DNA of 64,000 nucleotides from an uncultured Anaerolineae bacterium (GTDB lineage: Bacteria; Chloroflexota; Anaerolineae; J036; Brachytrichaceae). The position numbers and the translations under genes are program-made. How positions within the stretch are numbered: position 1 is the stretch's first letter; every line of letters begins with the position of its first letter. Below, one piece after another: positions 37,001 to 44,620 of the stretch. The notes under the pieces are model-generated. The model was given only the letters and a program-made list of their open reading frames with translations, searched no databases and had not been told where the DNA came from. The stretch covers positions 181,012 to 245,011 of the forward strand of contig CALIMH010000009.1 in NCBI GenBank assembly GCA_938028725.1. Reading direction: 5' to 3'.

Positions 37001-37360
37001 GCGCAGTGCGGCGAAGATGTGGTCGCTGATATGCCACTCAAAGACCCCTCGGCGCGGCTCCAAATCGGCCCAGCGAAACTCCTGGCGCACCAGCCGCACA
37101 CCTTGCGCGGCCAACGCGGCCAGGCGCGCATCCAGCGTGTCGGGGTCGTACTGCTCCAACGCAACGTTCACGCCAAACAGCAGCTCCTCCGCGCCGAAGA
37201 CCGGCATGGGGAAATCCAGCTCACGCCCGCGCACCTCCACGGCCTTCACCTCGCCCAAACCCCAAGCCACAAGCGAAGCTGCCAGCGAGGTGATCACCAA
37301 CAGCAGTGACACGGCGCGCCGAGCTGACGGCGAGGTGGAGGAGGCTGATGGGCGAACCAT
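34061..37360 (-). CDS. Glycoside-hydrolase-like domain fused to O-antigen ligase
   Basis: A 1,099-residue two-part protein. After one N-terminal membrane segment, residues of about 60-420 form a clan-A-type barrel: LFGVNVALEQYDPDTLDARL, VRLVRQEFRWADLEPRRGVF, LRVLPVLWTTPAWARAP, YQIWDEPNLSAAWG with the acid/base Glu in DEPN, and ATQFGWNALPPGWQ. A beta region follows. From about residue 590 there are many hydrophobic segments, with VALVLSQSRGALLLGVP and YPLLGVGPDNFLYAYRSFY, then SHPHNLLLDFAARLGLLGLL, the Wzy_C/O-antigen ligase signature. I chose the start at 37360 (MVRPSASSTSPSARRAVS). The order suggests an exoplasmic glycosidase tethered to a ligase that moves glycan from undecaprenyl carrier. 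Confidence 0.85.
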   Translation of the reverse strand: MVRPSASSTSPSARRAVSLLLVITSLAASLVAWGLGEVKAVEVRGRELDFPMPVFGAEELLFGVNVALEQYDPDTLDARLAALAAQGVRLVRQEFRWADLEPRRGVFEWHISDHIFAALRKHRLRVLPVLWTTPAWARAPSASAAFPPTLTAPPQDVDDFARFVAAFAARYDQPADPDQSPILAYQIWDEPNLSAAWGNGLINPTYYLQLLRAARAAIHAVNSRARIVLAALAPTVEQSNVNMAPQLYLLKLYQLGGHQAFDIVAAKPYGFDFAPDDRRVSASVLNFSHVLLMREVMVAHNEGHKAIWATQFGWNALPPGWQGEPSIWGQVSEAQQASFTVAAVQRAAREWHWLGAMFLDVLQPRPRPNAPERDARWGFALLDADGRPRSVFEVLPRAVAEAAHAVRPQLFARCDSPQSVYRALHLDNAITAMPEVLAAKPDCRAPNPRAVFTDGWRFDQLGADVPDDPSARVRFTFYGDALALIVRRGNYRAYVFASVDGQPANRLPQEPRGAYLVMTSAGLYPVIERVPVADGLGPGQHVAELHVDRGWNQWSLIGWSTMVAPDLPPYDLLQALFGSLALAALIGALHVGRCAGWINWLREQVEHSRQAMSAAAAASAAGLALIAWLGAALAWAQNAALAWRSLPLAPQVVVSGLVSAVFIWMPAMLASTLAVGTLMLLILIRPTVGLTLLAFSAPFYLLPQRLFERAVAMPELLTLMCAVGWGVQVLLAWQRTRLQFTWQSLLRRVTLFDAALALLVLVATLSAVQARFRVEALRELRLVIIEPALAYLILRTLPDRSRAVEEARWIVGGLVAGAVAVALIGLANYAQGVVFAAEFGLPRIRSVFGSPNNDALYLERGLALALGLAAGAAHRRERGVWLASCAAMIVALVLSQSRGALLLGVPMMLVATGFVAGGRWRYGALALAAATALVCAVLAVGLAQPWLEGTRFARLADPFDLRGGTGFFRLSLWESALRMWRDYPLLGVGPDNFLYAYRSFYILPAAWQEPNLSHPHNLLLDFAARLGLLGLLAGAGLIGGFVVWMRQAWPRDRGLALGAVGFLAAMLSHGLVDHALFLVDLSFAFMLTAGALARLTGAP

Positions 37361-37379
37361 AGGTTCAAGTGCGCAGGTG

Positions 37380-38327
37380 TTAGCCGATTTGCTGTCGCAC
37401 AGCTTGATAGAGCGCGTCTGCGTGCAGCTCGCGCAATGAGAGACAAGCCGCACCCATCTGCTCGGCCAACTTGCGCGCCAACCCTTGGTCAAAGGCAACG
37501 TGCTCCATGTTGATCACCACCGCGCGAATGTGCTCATCGCGGATAAGGCTTGCGACCTGATACGCCTCCACTTGCGGCGGCAGGTTGCCCATGCTGACGT
37601 TGCCCGCGCCGTCGGTGAGGACGATCAGGAACGGCATGACCTCTGGGTGTAAGCGCATTTCGCGCTTGATCACATGCAGCGCTAACGTGAGGCCGGCGCT
37701 GAGCGGCGTCTTGCCGCCAACGGGGATATCGCGCAAGACGCGCTGCGCCAGCTCCACTGAGCTGGTGGGCGGCAAGCATAGGGTTGCGCCGTTCTTCTGG
37801 AACACAACCAGCCCCACGCGGTCGCGGCGCTGGTAAGCGTCTGTGAGCAGCGAGAGGATCGCGCCTTTGGTAGCTGCCATACGCTCAGCGACAGCCATGC
37901 TCCATGAGGCATCCACGACAAACAAAATGAGGTTTGCCGCTTTGCGCACGCGCACTTTGCGATGATAGTCAGCGCGGCGCACGTGGAACGCCACCGGCGG
38001 CGCATCCAACGCCACAGCGAAAGCAGCTTGGCGGCGCGCGAGCTGGTGTACTGCTGCTGCGCGCAACGTGGCATCAAAAGCCAGATCGTCCACGCAACCC
38101 TTCAGCGGCAGTGCCTTGATGTAGCGACCGCGCTTGCGCTTGGTGCGGGTGACGCTGCGCTTGCCGGCCAAGTTGCGCGTCAACCGATCCAGTGGGGTGT
38201 TGAGCTTGCGCGCTTGGAAGACCTCCCCATGGCGCACCTGTTGCCCGCCGGGCCAGTCGGCTGCGCTTTGGGGCGTGTTGGGGACAGTTTGAGCGGCTGG
38301 TTCTGGGGGGCTGTCCGACTCGCTCAA
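37380..38327 (-). CDS. VWA-domain protein (ChlD/BchD-like)
   Basis: A 315-residue protein with a basic N-terminal linker (LTRNLAGKRSVTRTKRKRGR) and a von Willebrand A domain. The metal-adhesion motif is VVDASWSMAVAERMAATKG, followed by GLVVFQKNGATLCLPPTSSV, DIPVGGKTPLSAGL and FLIVLTDGAGNVSMG. It corresponds to the C-terminal half of chelatase D subunits; the AAA half is missing and is supplied by the neighbour 8 bases upstream. The pair probably drives metal insertion by a large ChlH/CobN-type subunit, which is not in this window. Confidence 0.85.
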   Translation of the reverse strand: MSESDSPPEPAAQTVPNTPQSAADWPGGQQVRHGEVFQARKLNTPLDRLTRNLAGKRSVTRTKRKRGRYIKALPLKGCVDDLAFDATLRAAAVHQLARRQAAFAVALDAPPVAFHVRRADYHRKVRVRKAANLILFVVDASWSMAVAERMAATKGAILSLLTDAYQRRDRVGLVVFQKNGATLCLPPTSSVELAQRVLRDIPVGGKTPLSAGLTLALHVIKREMRLHPEVMPFLIVLTDGAGNVSMGNLPPQVEAYQVASLIRDEHIRAVVINMEHVAFDQGLARKLAEQMGAACLSLRELHADALYQAVRQQIG

Positions 38328-38335
38328 GCTGTCGT

Positions 38336-39445
38336 TCAGCCCCGATTCGCTTTTTTTGCCTGCTCATGAGCAGCCGGCGGCTGCTGATTATCCTGTGCGG
38401 GACGCTGCTGCGCAGCCTGCTGCTCGATCTGCTGCAATTTCTCGCTCAGCAGCGCCATAGCTTGCTCGGTGTCTTGGAAGGGTTGGCGCTTCAAGCGATG
38501 CGGCAGCGCCAATTCTGCTGCGAGCAAGATGTCCCGCTCGGTGACGTGATCGCGGCCCATCAATGCGGCATGGGCACAAGCCGTCTTCAAGATCACCAAA
38601 TCCGCACGATGGCCATCGACGCCGAGCGAGATAACCAAGTTGGCAATAGTGGCGAGGTCGTGCTGGGTGTAGCGAACTTTCGGCAGCAGCTCACGCGCTG
38701 CTGCAATCTCTTCGGTAAGCGCGCGCTCGTAAGGCTCCCACTGCTTAACGAAGCCTTCTGGGTCGGCCTCAAAGGCAATATGGCGCTCCAGGATCGTCAT
38801 GCGCGCTTTGGGGTCTCGGATGCCCACCACATCCACACACAGCGCGAAGCGATCGAGCAGTTGAGGGCGCAAGTCGCCTTCCTCTGGGTTCATGGAGCCG
38901 ATCAGCACAAAGCGGGCTGGGTGCGAGAAGCTGATGCCCTCGCGCTCGACCACGTTGACACCCATCGCCGCCACGTCCAGCAACAAGTCCACAAGGTGAT
39001 CGTCGAGCAGATTCACCTCGTCCACGTAAAGTACGCCGCGGTTGGCTGCTGCGAGCACGCCTGGCTCAAAGTGCTTTTCACCCTTCTGGATGGCCTTCTC
39101 AATGTCGAGCGTGCCCACCACACGGTCCTCAGTAGCACTGACCGGCAAGTTGACGAAACGGGTTTTGCGGCGGATGATGCGGAACTGCTCGCCCGCAGCG
39201 GCGCGACGCTTCAAGTCCTCGGTGAAGGTGGCCGGCGCGCGGGGGTCGCAGGAAAATGGGTCATCTTCAATCACCTCGATCTCGGGCAACACAGCAGCCA
39301 ACGCGCGCGCAGCGGTGCTCTTCGCTGTGCCCCGCTCACCACGGATCAACACGCCGCCGATGGATGGAGAGATCGCGTTCAGGATCAGCGCGCGCTTCAT
39401 GCGTTCTTGGCCGACAATCGCGCTGAAGGGGTAAATGAGAGCCAT
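38336..39445 (-). CDS. AAA+ chelatase ATPase (ChlI/BchI-like)
   Basis: A 369-residue AAA+ ATPase of the magnesium/cobalt chelatase I family. Walker A is IRGERGTAKSTAARALA near residue 36, Walker B is ANRGVLYVDEVNLLDDHLVD, the sensor region is RFVLIGSMNPEEGDLRPQLL, and the arginine-finger region is LDRFALCVDVVGI. The C-terminal helical domain includes GVDGHRADLVILKTACAHAA. The GERGTAKST form is common in ChlI proteins that work with cobaltochelatase CobN, so cobalamin synthesis is as likely as chlorophyll. The C-terminal tail is Gln-rich. It pairs with the VWA gene. Confidence 0.9.
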   Translation of the reverse strand: MALIYPFSAIVGQERMKRALILNAISPSIGGVLIRGERGTAKSTAARALAAVLPEIEVIEDDPFSCDPRAPATFTEDLKRRAAAGEQFRIIRRKTRFVNLPVSATEDRVVGTLDIEKAIQKGEKHFEPGVLAAANRGVLYVDEVNLLDDHLVDLLLDVAAMGVNVVEREGISFSHPARFVLIGSMNPEEGDLRPQLLDRFALCVDVVGIRDPKARMTILERHIAFEADPEGFVKQWEPYERALTEEIAAARELLPKVRYTQHDLATIANLVISLGVDGHRADLVILKTACAHAALMGRDHVTERDILLAAELALPHRLKRQPFQDTEQAMALLSEKLQQIEQQAAQQRPAQDNQQPPAAHEQAKKANRG

Positions 39446-39587
39446 TGGTCAAAATGCTAACACAAGGCAACTTGCTCAGCCAGAGGCCGCTCAGCGCGTT
39501 GTGTTGAAGCTCAGCCCATCTGCCCTACTCGCTTTGCATGCACTCAGACATCAGCAGCGACCGCTCTGCTAGGATTACTGTCGAGCT

Positions 39588-40313
39588 ATGCGAGTTGCTT
39601 ACTTTGTCACCTGCATCGTGGATGTGGTCTTTCCCGAGATCGGTGAAGCTGCGCTGGAAGTGCTAGAACGAGCCGGCGTGCGACCGGCGTTCCCGATGGC
39701 TCAGACATGTTGCGGGCAGCCAGCCTTCAACAGCGGCTTCCAAGGCGAAGCGCGCCAAGTGGCGGCGCACTTTGTGCGCGTCTTTCAAGGCTACGATGCA
39801 GTGGTGACACCCTCCGGCTCGTGCGCTGCGATGGTGAAGCACTACTACGGCGAGCTGCTGCGTGGCCACCCTCTTGAAGAGGCGGCGCGCGAAGTAGCCA
39901 CGCGAACCTATGAGCTGACCCAATTCCTCGTGGACGTGCTCGGCGTGCAAGACCTGGGTGCGCGCACCAGCCGCCCCATGCGCGCCGCGATCCACGACGC
40001 CTGCCATGGCTTGCGCGGGTTAGGCATCAACGAGCAGCCGCGTGCGCTCCTACGTCACGTCCGCAACCTAACGCTGGAGGAGATGAACGGCCACGACCAA
40101 TGCTGCGGTTTCGGCGGGCTGTTCGCTATTAAGATGAGCGAGATCAGCAGCGCCATGCTCCAGGATAAGCTGGCTACCATCCTAGCTAGCAACTGCGACG
40201 TGGTGATCACCGGGGATGCTAGCTGCATGATGCACATCAACGGCGGGCTTTCGCGCAGGGGGGTGAATAAGCGGGTGGTTCACATCGCCGAGGTGTTGGC
40301 GAACCGCGTGTGA
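39588..40313 (+). CDS. (Fe-S)-binding protein, LutA/YkgE-like
   Basis: A 241-residue protein with two CCG-type cysteine-rich domains, as in LutA of L-lactate oxidation and in GlcF/heterodisulfide reductase subunits. The first has FVTCIVDVVFPEIGEAALEV and FPMAQTCCGQPAFNSGF. The second has AIHDACHGLRGLG and HDQCCGFGGLFAIKM, with VVITGDASCMMHINGG near the end. Those motifs bind an Fe-S cluster used for electron transfer. The usual partners LutB and LutC are not adjacent here, so the substrate is uncertain. It starts at 39588 after a 142-base gap with no recognisable gene. Confidence 0.9.
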   Translation: MRVAYFVTCIVDVVFPEIGEAALEVLERAGVRPAFPMAQTCCGQPAFNSGFQGEARQVAAHFVRVFQGYDAVVTPSGSCAAMVKHYYGELLRGHPLEEAAREVATRTYELTQFLVDVLGVQDLGARTSRPMRAAIHDACHGLRGLGINEQPRALLRHVRNLTLEEMNGHDQCCGFGGLFAIKMSEISSAMLQDKLATILASNCDVVITGDASCMMHINGGLSRRGVNKRVVHIAEVLANRV

Positions 40314-40331
40314 GTTGCTACAATCACTGCT

Positions 40332-40478
40332 ATGCGACCACCACTCGGCGAGGGAGGACGTGGAAGCTTGATTGACTTTGCGCTGATCTTGATCTTGTTC
40401 TCCATCGTGCTCGTGGCAATGGTGGTGTTGGCTGGCCCAGCAGTAGTGGACTTTCTCGGCCGCTTGGTGAACCGCTAA
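40332..40478 (+). CDS. Small single-pass membrane protein, Flp-pilin-like
   Basis: A 48-residue ORF, MRPPLGEGGRGSLIDFALIL followed by ILFSIVLVAMVVLAGPAV and VDFLGRLVNR. The start is short and polar, then a single hydrophobic helix of about 25 residues begins at a LIDFALIL pattern. This resembles the LVEYALIL start of Flp/type IVb pilin helices, but the Gly-Glu processing site is not clear (GEGGRGS). It lies between lutA-like and comF, 18 bases after the former. Codon use is coding-like. Function unknown. Confidence 0.55.
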   Translation: MRPPLGEGGRGSLIDFALILILFSIVLVAMVVLAGPAVVDFLGRLVNR

Positions 40479-40491
40479 GCACGCTGTTGCC

Positions 40492-41175
40492 GTGTTGCGC
40501 ACGATCCTCGCCCTGCCCATCCGCACGCTCCTAGACCTGCTTTACCCGCCGCGCTGCGCTGGCTGCGGCGACTTCGCAGGCGTGTGGTGGTGCACTTCCT
40601 GCGAGGCTCGCGTTCATTGGTTCAACTCAACCGACACCGTGCGGACAGCCGAGCTGCCCGATTATCCTTCGCTAACAGTGGTATCGGCAGCCCACTTCGA
40701 GTCACCGTTGCGGGAAGCTATCCACGCGCTGAAATATGAGGGCGTGCCGCATGTGGCCAGTTTGTTCGGCGCTCGCATGGCACATGCCTGGCAAGCCAGC
40801 AGTGTGTCCTTCGCGCCAACCATGCTCGTGCCCGTGCCGCTGCACCCCCGGCGCGAGCGCGAGCGCGGCTACAATCAGAGCATGTTGTTGGCTCGCGTGG
40901 TAGCAGGGGTGCTTGGCCTGCCGGTGGAACGGCGTGCGGTGCGCCGCACACGCCGCACCGAAAAGCAAGCACAACTAGAGAGCCACCTTGAGGTGCGACT
41001 GGCAAATGTGAAAGGCGCTTTCACCGCAGCGCCACCGATCGTCAGAGGTCAGCGCATCTTGCTGGTGGACGACGTATTCACCACCGGCGCAACACTGCTG
41101 ACATGCGCGGCCGCGCTGCACGCTGCCGGAGCGGCTGATGTGGCCGCGCTCACGCTTGCCAGGACAAGAAAATGA
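40492..41175 (+). CDS. comF: ComF family phosphoribosyltransferase-like protein
   Basis: A 227-residue ComF protein with GTG start. The N-terminal zinc ribbon is PPRCAGCGDFAGVWWCTSCE. The PRTase fold follows, with ALKYEGVPHVASLFG, the motif MLVPVPLHPRRERERGYNQS and the PRPP loop ILLVDDVFTTGATLLTCAAA. ComF is required for DNA uptake in naturally competent bacteria, where it supports processing of incoming single-stranded DNA. No other competence gene is nearby. The end of the gene is 86 bases from hpf. Confidence 0.93.
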   Translation: MLRTILALPIRTLLDLLYPPRCAGCGDFAGVWWCTSCEARVHWFNSTDTVRTAELPDYPSLTVVSAAHFESPLREAIHALKYEGVPHVASLFGARMAHAWQASSVSFAPTMLVPVPLHPRRERERGYNQSMLLARVVAGVLGLPVERRAVRRTRRTEKQAQLESHLEVRLANVKGAFTAAPPIVRGQRILLVDDVFTTGATLLTCAAALHAAGAADVAALTLARTRK

Positions 41176-41261
41176 GCACAAAATGAAAAGCAAACCGCAG
41201 CAGCCGGCGCGTCCTTCTGCGCGCGCAGTGCTAGTTTCAATGAGGTGACGGAGGATAAAAC

Positions 41262-41825
41262 ATGCAAGTCTCCATTCAGGGTCACAGCATGAATATCAGT
41301 CAGCGGCTGGATAAGCACGTGCGAAGCAGACTTGGCAAACTGGACCGATACCTGCCCGGCATTGAAGAGGTGCGCGTCGAGTTCACGCGCCACAGCGCAA
41401 AGAGTGACACACCCCGCTCAGTCGAGCTTACAGTGAAGCGTGGGAGCACGCTCCTGCGCGTCGAAGAGCGCAACGTTGACCCCATTGCCGCCTTCGACAG
41501 CGCGATGGACAAAATGTATCACCGCATCTCCCACTACAAGGGCAAGCGGATTGCTCGCAAGCGCAACGGTGCTATCGCACCCGAAGACATGGCGCTGTTG
41601 GAAGCCGAAGAACCGCCGATCGAAGCGCCCCAGCCTGCGCCGGAGCCTCGGCTGATTCGAGTGAAATCGTTCAAGCTGACCCCTATGAGTGTGGAAGACG
41701 CCATCGAGCAAATGGAACTGCTTGGGCACGACTTCTTCTTCTTCCTGCACAAAGACGACGGCACGCTTAAAGTGGCATATCGCCGCAAGCAGGGAGGCTA
41801 CGGCCTTCTCCAACCAGAGCGGTGA
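41262..41825 (+). CDS. hpf: Ribosome hibernation promoting factor, long form
   Basis: A 187-residue HPF. The N-terminal RaiA/HPF domain reads MQVSIQGHSMNISQRLDKHV with KLDRYLPGIEEVRVEF and AFDSAMDKMYHRISHYKGKR. A proline-rich linker and the C-terminal dimerisation domain follow (RVKSFKLTPMSVEDAIEQM, LLGHDFFFFLHKDDG, VAYRRKQGGYGLL). Long HPF forms 100S ribosome dimers in stationary phase. A GGAGG ribosome-binding site precedes the ATG. A strong hairpin follows the stop. The window also encodes a second candidate hibernation factor at 60453. Confidence 0.95.
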   Translation: MQVSIQGHSMNISQRLDKHVRSRLGKLDRYLPGIEEVRVEFTRHSAKSDTPRSVELTVKRGSTLLRVEERNVDPIAAFDSAMDKMYHRISHYKGKRIARKRNGAIAPEDMALLEAEEPPIEAPQPAPEPRLIRVKSFKLTPMSVEDAIEQMELLGHDFFFFLHKDDGTLKVAYRRKQGGYGLLQPER

Positions 41826-41831
41826 TCAACC

Positions 41832-41873
41832 AGCAAAGCACTTGCGGCGCATCAGGTCTGCAAGTGCTTTGCT
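41832..41873. terminator. Bidirectional terminator between convergent genes
   Basis: AGCAAAGCACTTGC and GCAAGTGCTTTGCT form a perfect 14-bp inverted repeat with a 14-base loop, exactly between the convergent ends of hpf and the nitroreductase gene. Position and symmetry point to transcription termination in both directions, although there is no long T tract. Confidence 0.75.
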
Positions 41874-41886
41874 GCCGAGCCTCAAC

Positions 41887-42702
41887 TTACTCCAGCTCGA
41901 AGCCTTGCTCACGCAACACTTGGCGCAGCTCAATGCGCATTGGCTGCGCCACACGGCGGGCAGAATGCTCCAGCCAGCCATAATCAGGCATGTCAGTGGG
42001 TTTGCCGGGAAAGGCAACTTGTCTGCCGTCGTAGATGCCTGTCTCAGCCATGGTGCGATCGTAGGCCAATAGGTGCTCGTCCTCACCTGTGCGGTCGTAG
42101 CACTCCCAATGCAACACAGCGCGCAGTGGCAAGCGCGGATGGCGCTTCGGCGCCGCATCAGGGAAACCCAGCGTCATGCCAGCAATGGGAAAGACTAGCC
42201 TGGGAAGCCGCAGCAGCCTGATCACCTCACGCGGGTTGTTGCGAATAGCGCCGATGTAGCAAGTCCCCAATCCAAACGACTCTGCTGCAAGCGTTGCGTT
42301 TTGCATGGCTAGCGACACATCCACCACGGCGACGAGGAAATTCTCCACATAGCGCGTGACTTGCTTGTAGCCGCGCAGCTCGCAGGCGCGCTCAAGCCGG
42401 GCCAGGTCCGCACACCAAGCCAAGAAGACCGGCGCCTGAGCGATATGCGCTTGCTCGCCACATAGGTGAGCAAGCGTTGTGCGCGTCTGTGCATCGGTGA
42501 CGGCGACCACCGAGTAGGCTTGCAAGTTGGATGAAGTGGCAGCGCGTTGGCCGGCAGCCACGATCGCCTCCACCCACTCGCGCGGGATTGGGTCAGGTTT
42601 GTAGCGCCGAATGGAGACATGTTGATGGATTTGCTCGATGACACAGCTTTGCGGCTTAGCCGTCGCCTCTCGGGATAAAGCTGCTTCTGAAAGCTGGCTC
42701 AT
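41887..42702 (-). CDS. Nitroreductase family protein (NfsA/FRP-like)
   Basis: A 271-residue FMN-dependent oxidoreductase. Family motifs are [20 protein letters not shown] with the FMN-binding [43 protein letters not shown] and [20 protein letters not shown]. The latter, with its KRHPRLP segment, is characteristic of NfsA/flavin reductase P types that use NAD(P)H. The physiological substrate is unknown. Its ATG overlaps the stop of the upstream DnaJ-domain gene as ATGA. Confidence 0.92.
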   Translation of the reverse strand: MSQLSEAALSREATAKPQSCVIEQIHQHVSIRRYKPDPIPREWVEAIVAAGQRAATSSNLQAYSVVAVTDAQTRTTLAHLCGEQAHIAQAPVFLAWCADLARLERACELRGYKQVTRYVENFLVAVVDVSLAMQNATLAAESFGLGTCYIGAIRNNPREVIRLLRLPRLVFPIAGMTLGFPDAAPKRHPRLPLRAVLHWECYDRTGEDEHLLAYDRTMAETGIYDGRQVAFPGKPTDMPDYGWLEHSARRVAQPMRIELRQVLREQGFELE

Positions 42703-43193
42703 AAAGAGTCTTGTATTTCTCGGATTTGCTCCAGCGCGCGCGCTTGAATTTCCTGAATTTGCCGCGCGGCGCGCTCCTGAATTTCGCGGACTTGCTGATT
42801 GCTGCGCTCTTGGATTTCGCGCACTTGCTGACTGGTGCGTTCCTGAATCTGACGCACCTGCTCCAGCGCGCGATCTTGGATTTCGCGGATGCGGCGGAGT
42901 GCGCGGTCAATCTTATCCTGCACGTGCATGGTAGAAGCGACGGCGCCGTTTTGTGCACCAGCACCGGAGAAGTGCGCATGCAGCCGCCGCTTGCGATCGT
43001 AGGAGTCGCGTTTGTGCGCATCGCTGAGCACTGCGTAGGCTTCGTTCAGCTCCTGCATCCGCAACGTGGCATCCGGCGACTTGTTGCGGTCAGGATGGTA
43101 ACGTGCTGCAAGCGCGCGATATGCGGCTGCGATCACTGCTGCATCTGCATCTGGCGACACTTGCATGATGGCATAGTAATCTTTCAGCTCCAT
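42699..43193 (-). CDS. DnaJ-domain protein with hendecad coiled-coil tail
   Basis: A 164-residue protein. Residues 1-68 are a J domain ([57 protein letters not shown]) with the HPD tripeptide needed to stimulate Hsp70 ATPase. After a short linker, residues of about 98-163 consist of six consecutive 11-residue units such as [22 protein letters not shown] and [11 protein letters not shown]. Eleven-residue periodicity predicts a right-handed or straight coiled coil that would oligomerise the protein or scaffold a client. There is no zinc finger or C-terminal client-binding domain. It is coupled to the nitroreductase gene. Confidence 0.9.
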   Translation of the reverse strand: MELKDYYAIMQVSPDADAAVIAAAYRALAARYHPDRNKSPDATLRMQELNEAYAVLSDAHKRDSYDRKRRLHAHFSGAGAQNGAVASTMHVQDKIDRALRRIREIQDRALEQVRQIQERTSQQVREIQERSNQQVREIQERAARQIQEIQARALEQIREIQDSL

Positions 43194-43255
43194 CGCAGAG
43201 CCTCAACGCATCGCTATTCTACTTCATACTCGTAGACGGATTACACTCCACGAGT

Positions 43256-44425
43256 ATGTGGTTCTTTCGCTCACCCACTATTATTCACGGTGAGGGCGCG
43301 CTCGACTATCTGTGCGAGCTGGAGATCGCGCGCGCGTTCGTAGTCACCGATCACGTGATCGCATCGATCGGGCTGCTTGATCGCGCCCTGCAACCACTGC
43401 GAGATTCCGGCGCAGCGCTCACCATCTTCGACGCTGTTGAGCCGGAGCCATCTCTGGAGACCATTCAGCGCGGCGCACAGGCGATGACCACCCACCAGCC
43501 AGAGTGGATTATCGCTGTTGGCGGCGGCAGCGTGATGGATGCAGCCAAAGCGATGTGGGTGCTCTATGAGAACCCTGGTGTGGAGGTGGAGGCGCTTGCG
43601 CCCATGCAGCTAATTCAACTGCGGCGCAAAGCCCGTCTCGTCGCCATCCCCACCACCGCCGGCACCGGCAGCGAGGCAACCTGGGCCTTTGTCATCACCG
43701 TGCCCGGCGACCCGCCCCGCAAACTAGGCAGCGGCCATCCGCTGGCTATGCCCGATTTCGCTATCGTGGACCCAGCCATGTCCGCCGATGCGCCACCTCA
43801 AGTCACGGCCGATAGCGGCATGGATGCGCTCACGCAAGCCATAGAGGGATTTCTGGCAAATTGGGCCAACGACTACACCGATGGCATTTGCCTAGCGGCA
43901 GCCCGATTGGCATTGGAATATCTCCCCCATGCGTATCATCACCCTGATGACCTTTTCGCGCGGGAACGCATGGCCAACAGCGCCACGCTCAGCGGATTAG
44001 GCTACATCAACAGCATGGTCGGCCTTGCGCACTCGATGGGCCATGCGTTGGGGGCAATTTTCCGCGTGCCGCATGGGCGCGCAGTCGGCTTATGTCTTCC
44101 GTATGTGCTGCGCTTCTATGGCGAGCCGGGCTGCCCTCCAGAAACTGCTGCTCGACTGATCGCCCTGGCGCGCGCGCTCGAGTTGCCACACGACAGCGCA
44201 CATTCATCAGCTCAGGCACTGGCGGCGCGAGTGGCGCAACTTGCCGGCGAGCTGGGCCAGCCGCTCACCATCGCTGCGCTGGGCATCACCGCCGAGCAAT
44301 TCGAGGCTGCTCTGCCGGCTTTGGTGGAAAGCGCCCTGAGCGACACGGTGATCTTCAACGCCCCGCGCCAACCCAGCGAGGATGAGCTGCGCGAGCTATT
44401 CCGCCGCGCCTTTCACGGCCACTGA
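43256..44425 (+). CDS. Iron-containing alcohol dehydrogenase
   Basis: A 389-residue group III metal-dependent alcohol dehydrogenase. The NAD(P)-binding part has WIIAVGGGSVMDAAKAMWV with the GGGSxxD motif and VAIPTTAGTGSEATWAFV. The metal-binding domain has DSGMDALTQAIEGFLA and VGLAHSMGHALGAIFRVPHG, giving the expected Asp and His ligands. It reduces or oxidises short-chain alcohols or aldehydes; substrate cannot be predicted. It is monocistronic and divergent from the DnaJ gene. The following 195 bases to the topA stop hold no gene. Confidence 0.94.
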   Translation: MWFFRSPTIIHGEGALDYLCELEIARAFVVTDHVIASIGLLDRALQPLRDSGAALTIFDAVEPEPSLETIQRGAQAMTTHQPEWIIAVGGGSVMDAAKAMWVLYENPGVEVEALAPMQLIQLRRKARLVAIPTTAGTGSEATWAFVITVPGDPPRKLGSGHPLAMPDFAIVDPAMSADAPPQVTADSGMDALTQAIEGFLANWANDYTDGICLAAARLALEYLPHAYHHPDDLFARERMANSATLSGLGYINSMVGLAHSMGHALGAIFRVPHGRAVGLCLPYVLRFYGEPGCPPETAARLIALARALELPHDSAHSSAQALAARVAQLAGELGQPLTIAALGITAEQFEAALPALVESALSDTVIFNAPRQPSEDELRELFRRAFHGH

Positions 44426-44620
44426 GCAAACCGCGCCACACTAGCTAGCAGCGGGGCCGCCGCTCACAACTGACGTCCCGCTAGGGAGCAGCGTCCCTCC
44501 GCGCAGCACTACGACACCACCGAGAGAGTCTTCGAGTGAGTTGCTTGCAGGTTCAAGGGGCAATACTAAGGCGAAGTCAGATGCACAGGACACAGAGCAG
44601 CGTTGTAGCCAACCCAAGCT

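Noticed and set aside
38366..39460. A 364-codon plus-strand ORF
   Set aside because: It lies entirely antisense to the ChlI-like gene, whose motifs are unmistakable. High GC produces long antisense frames.
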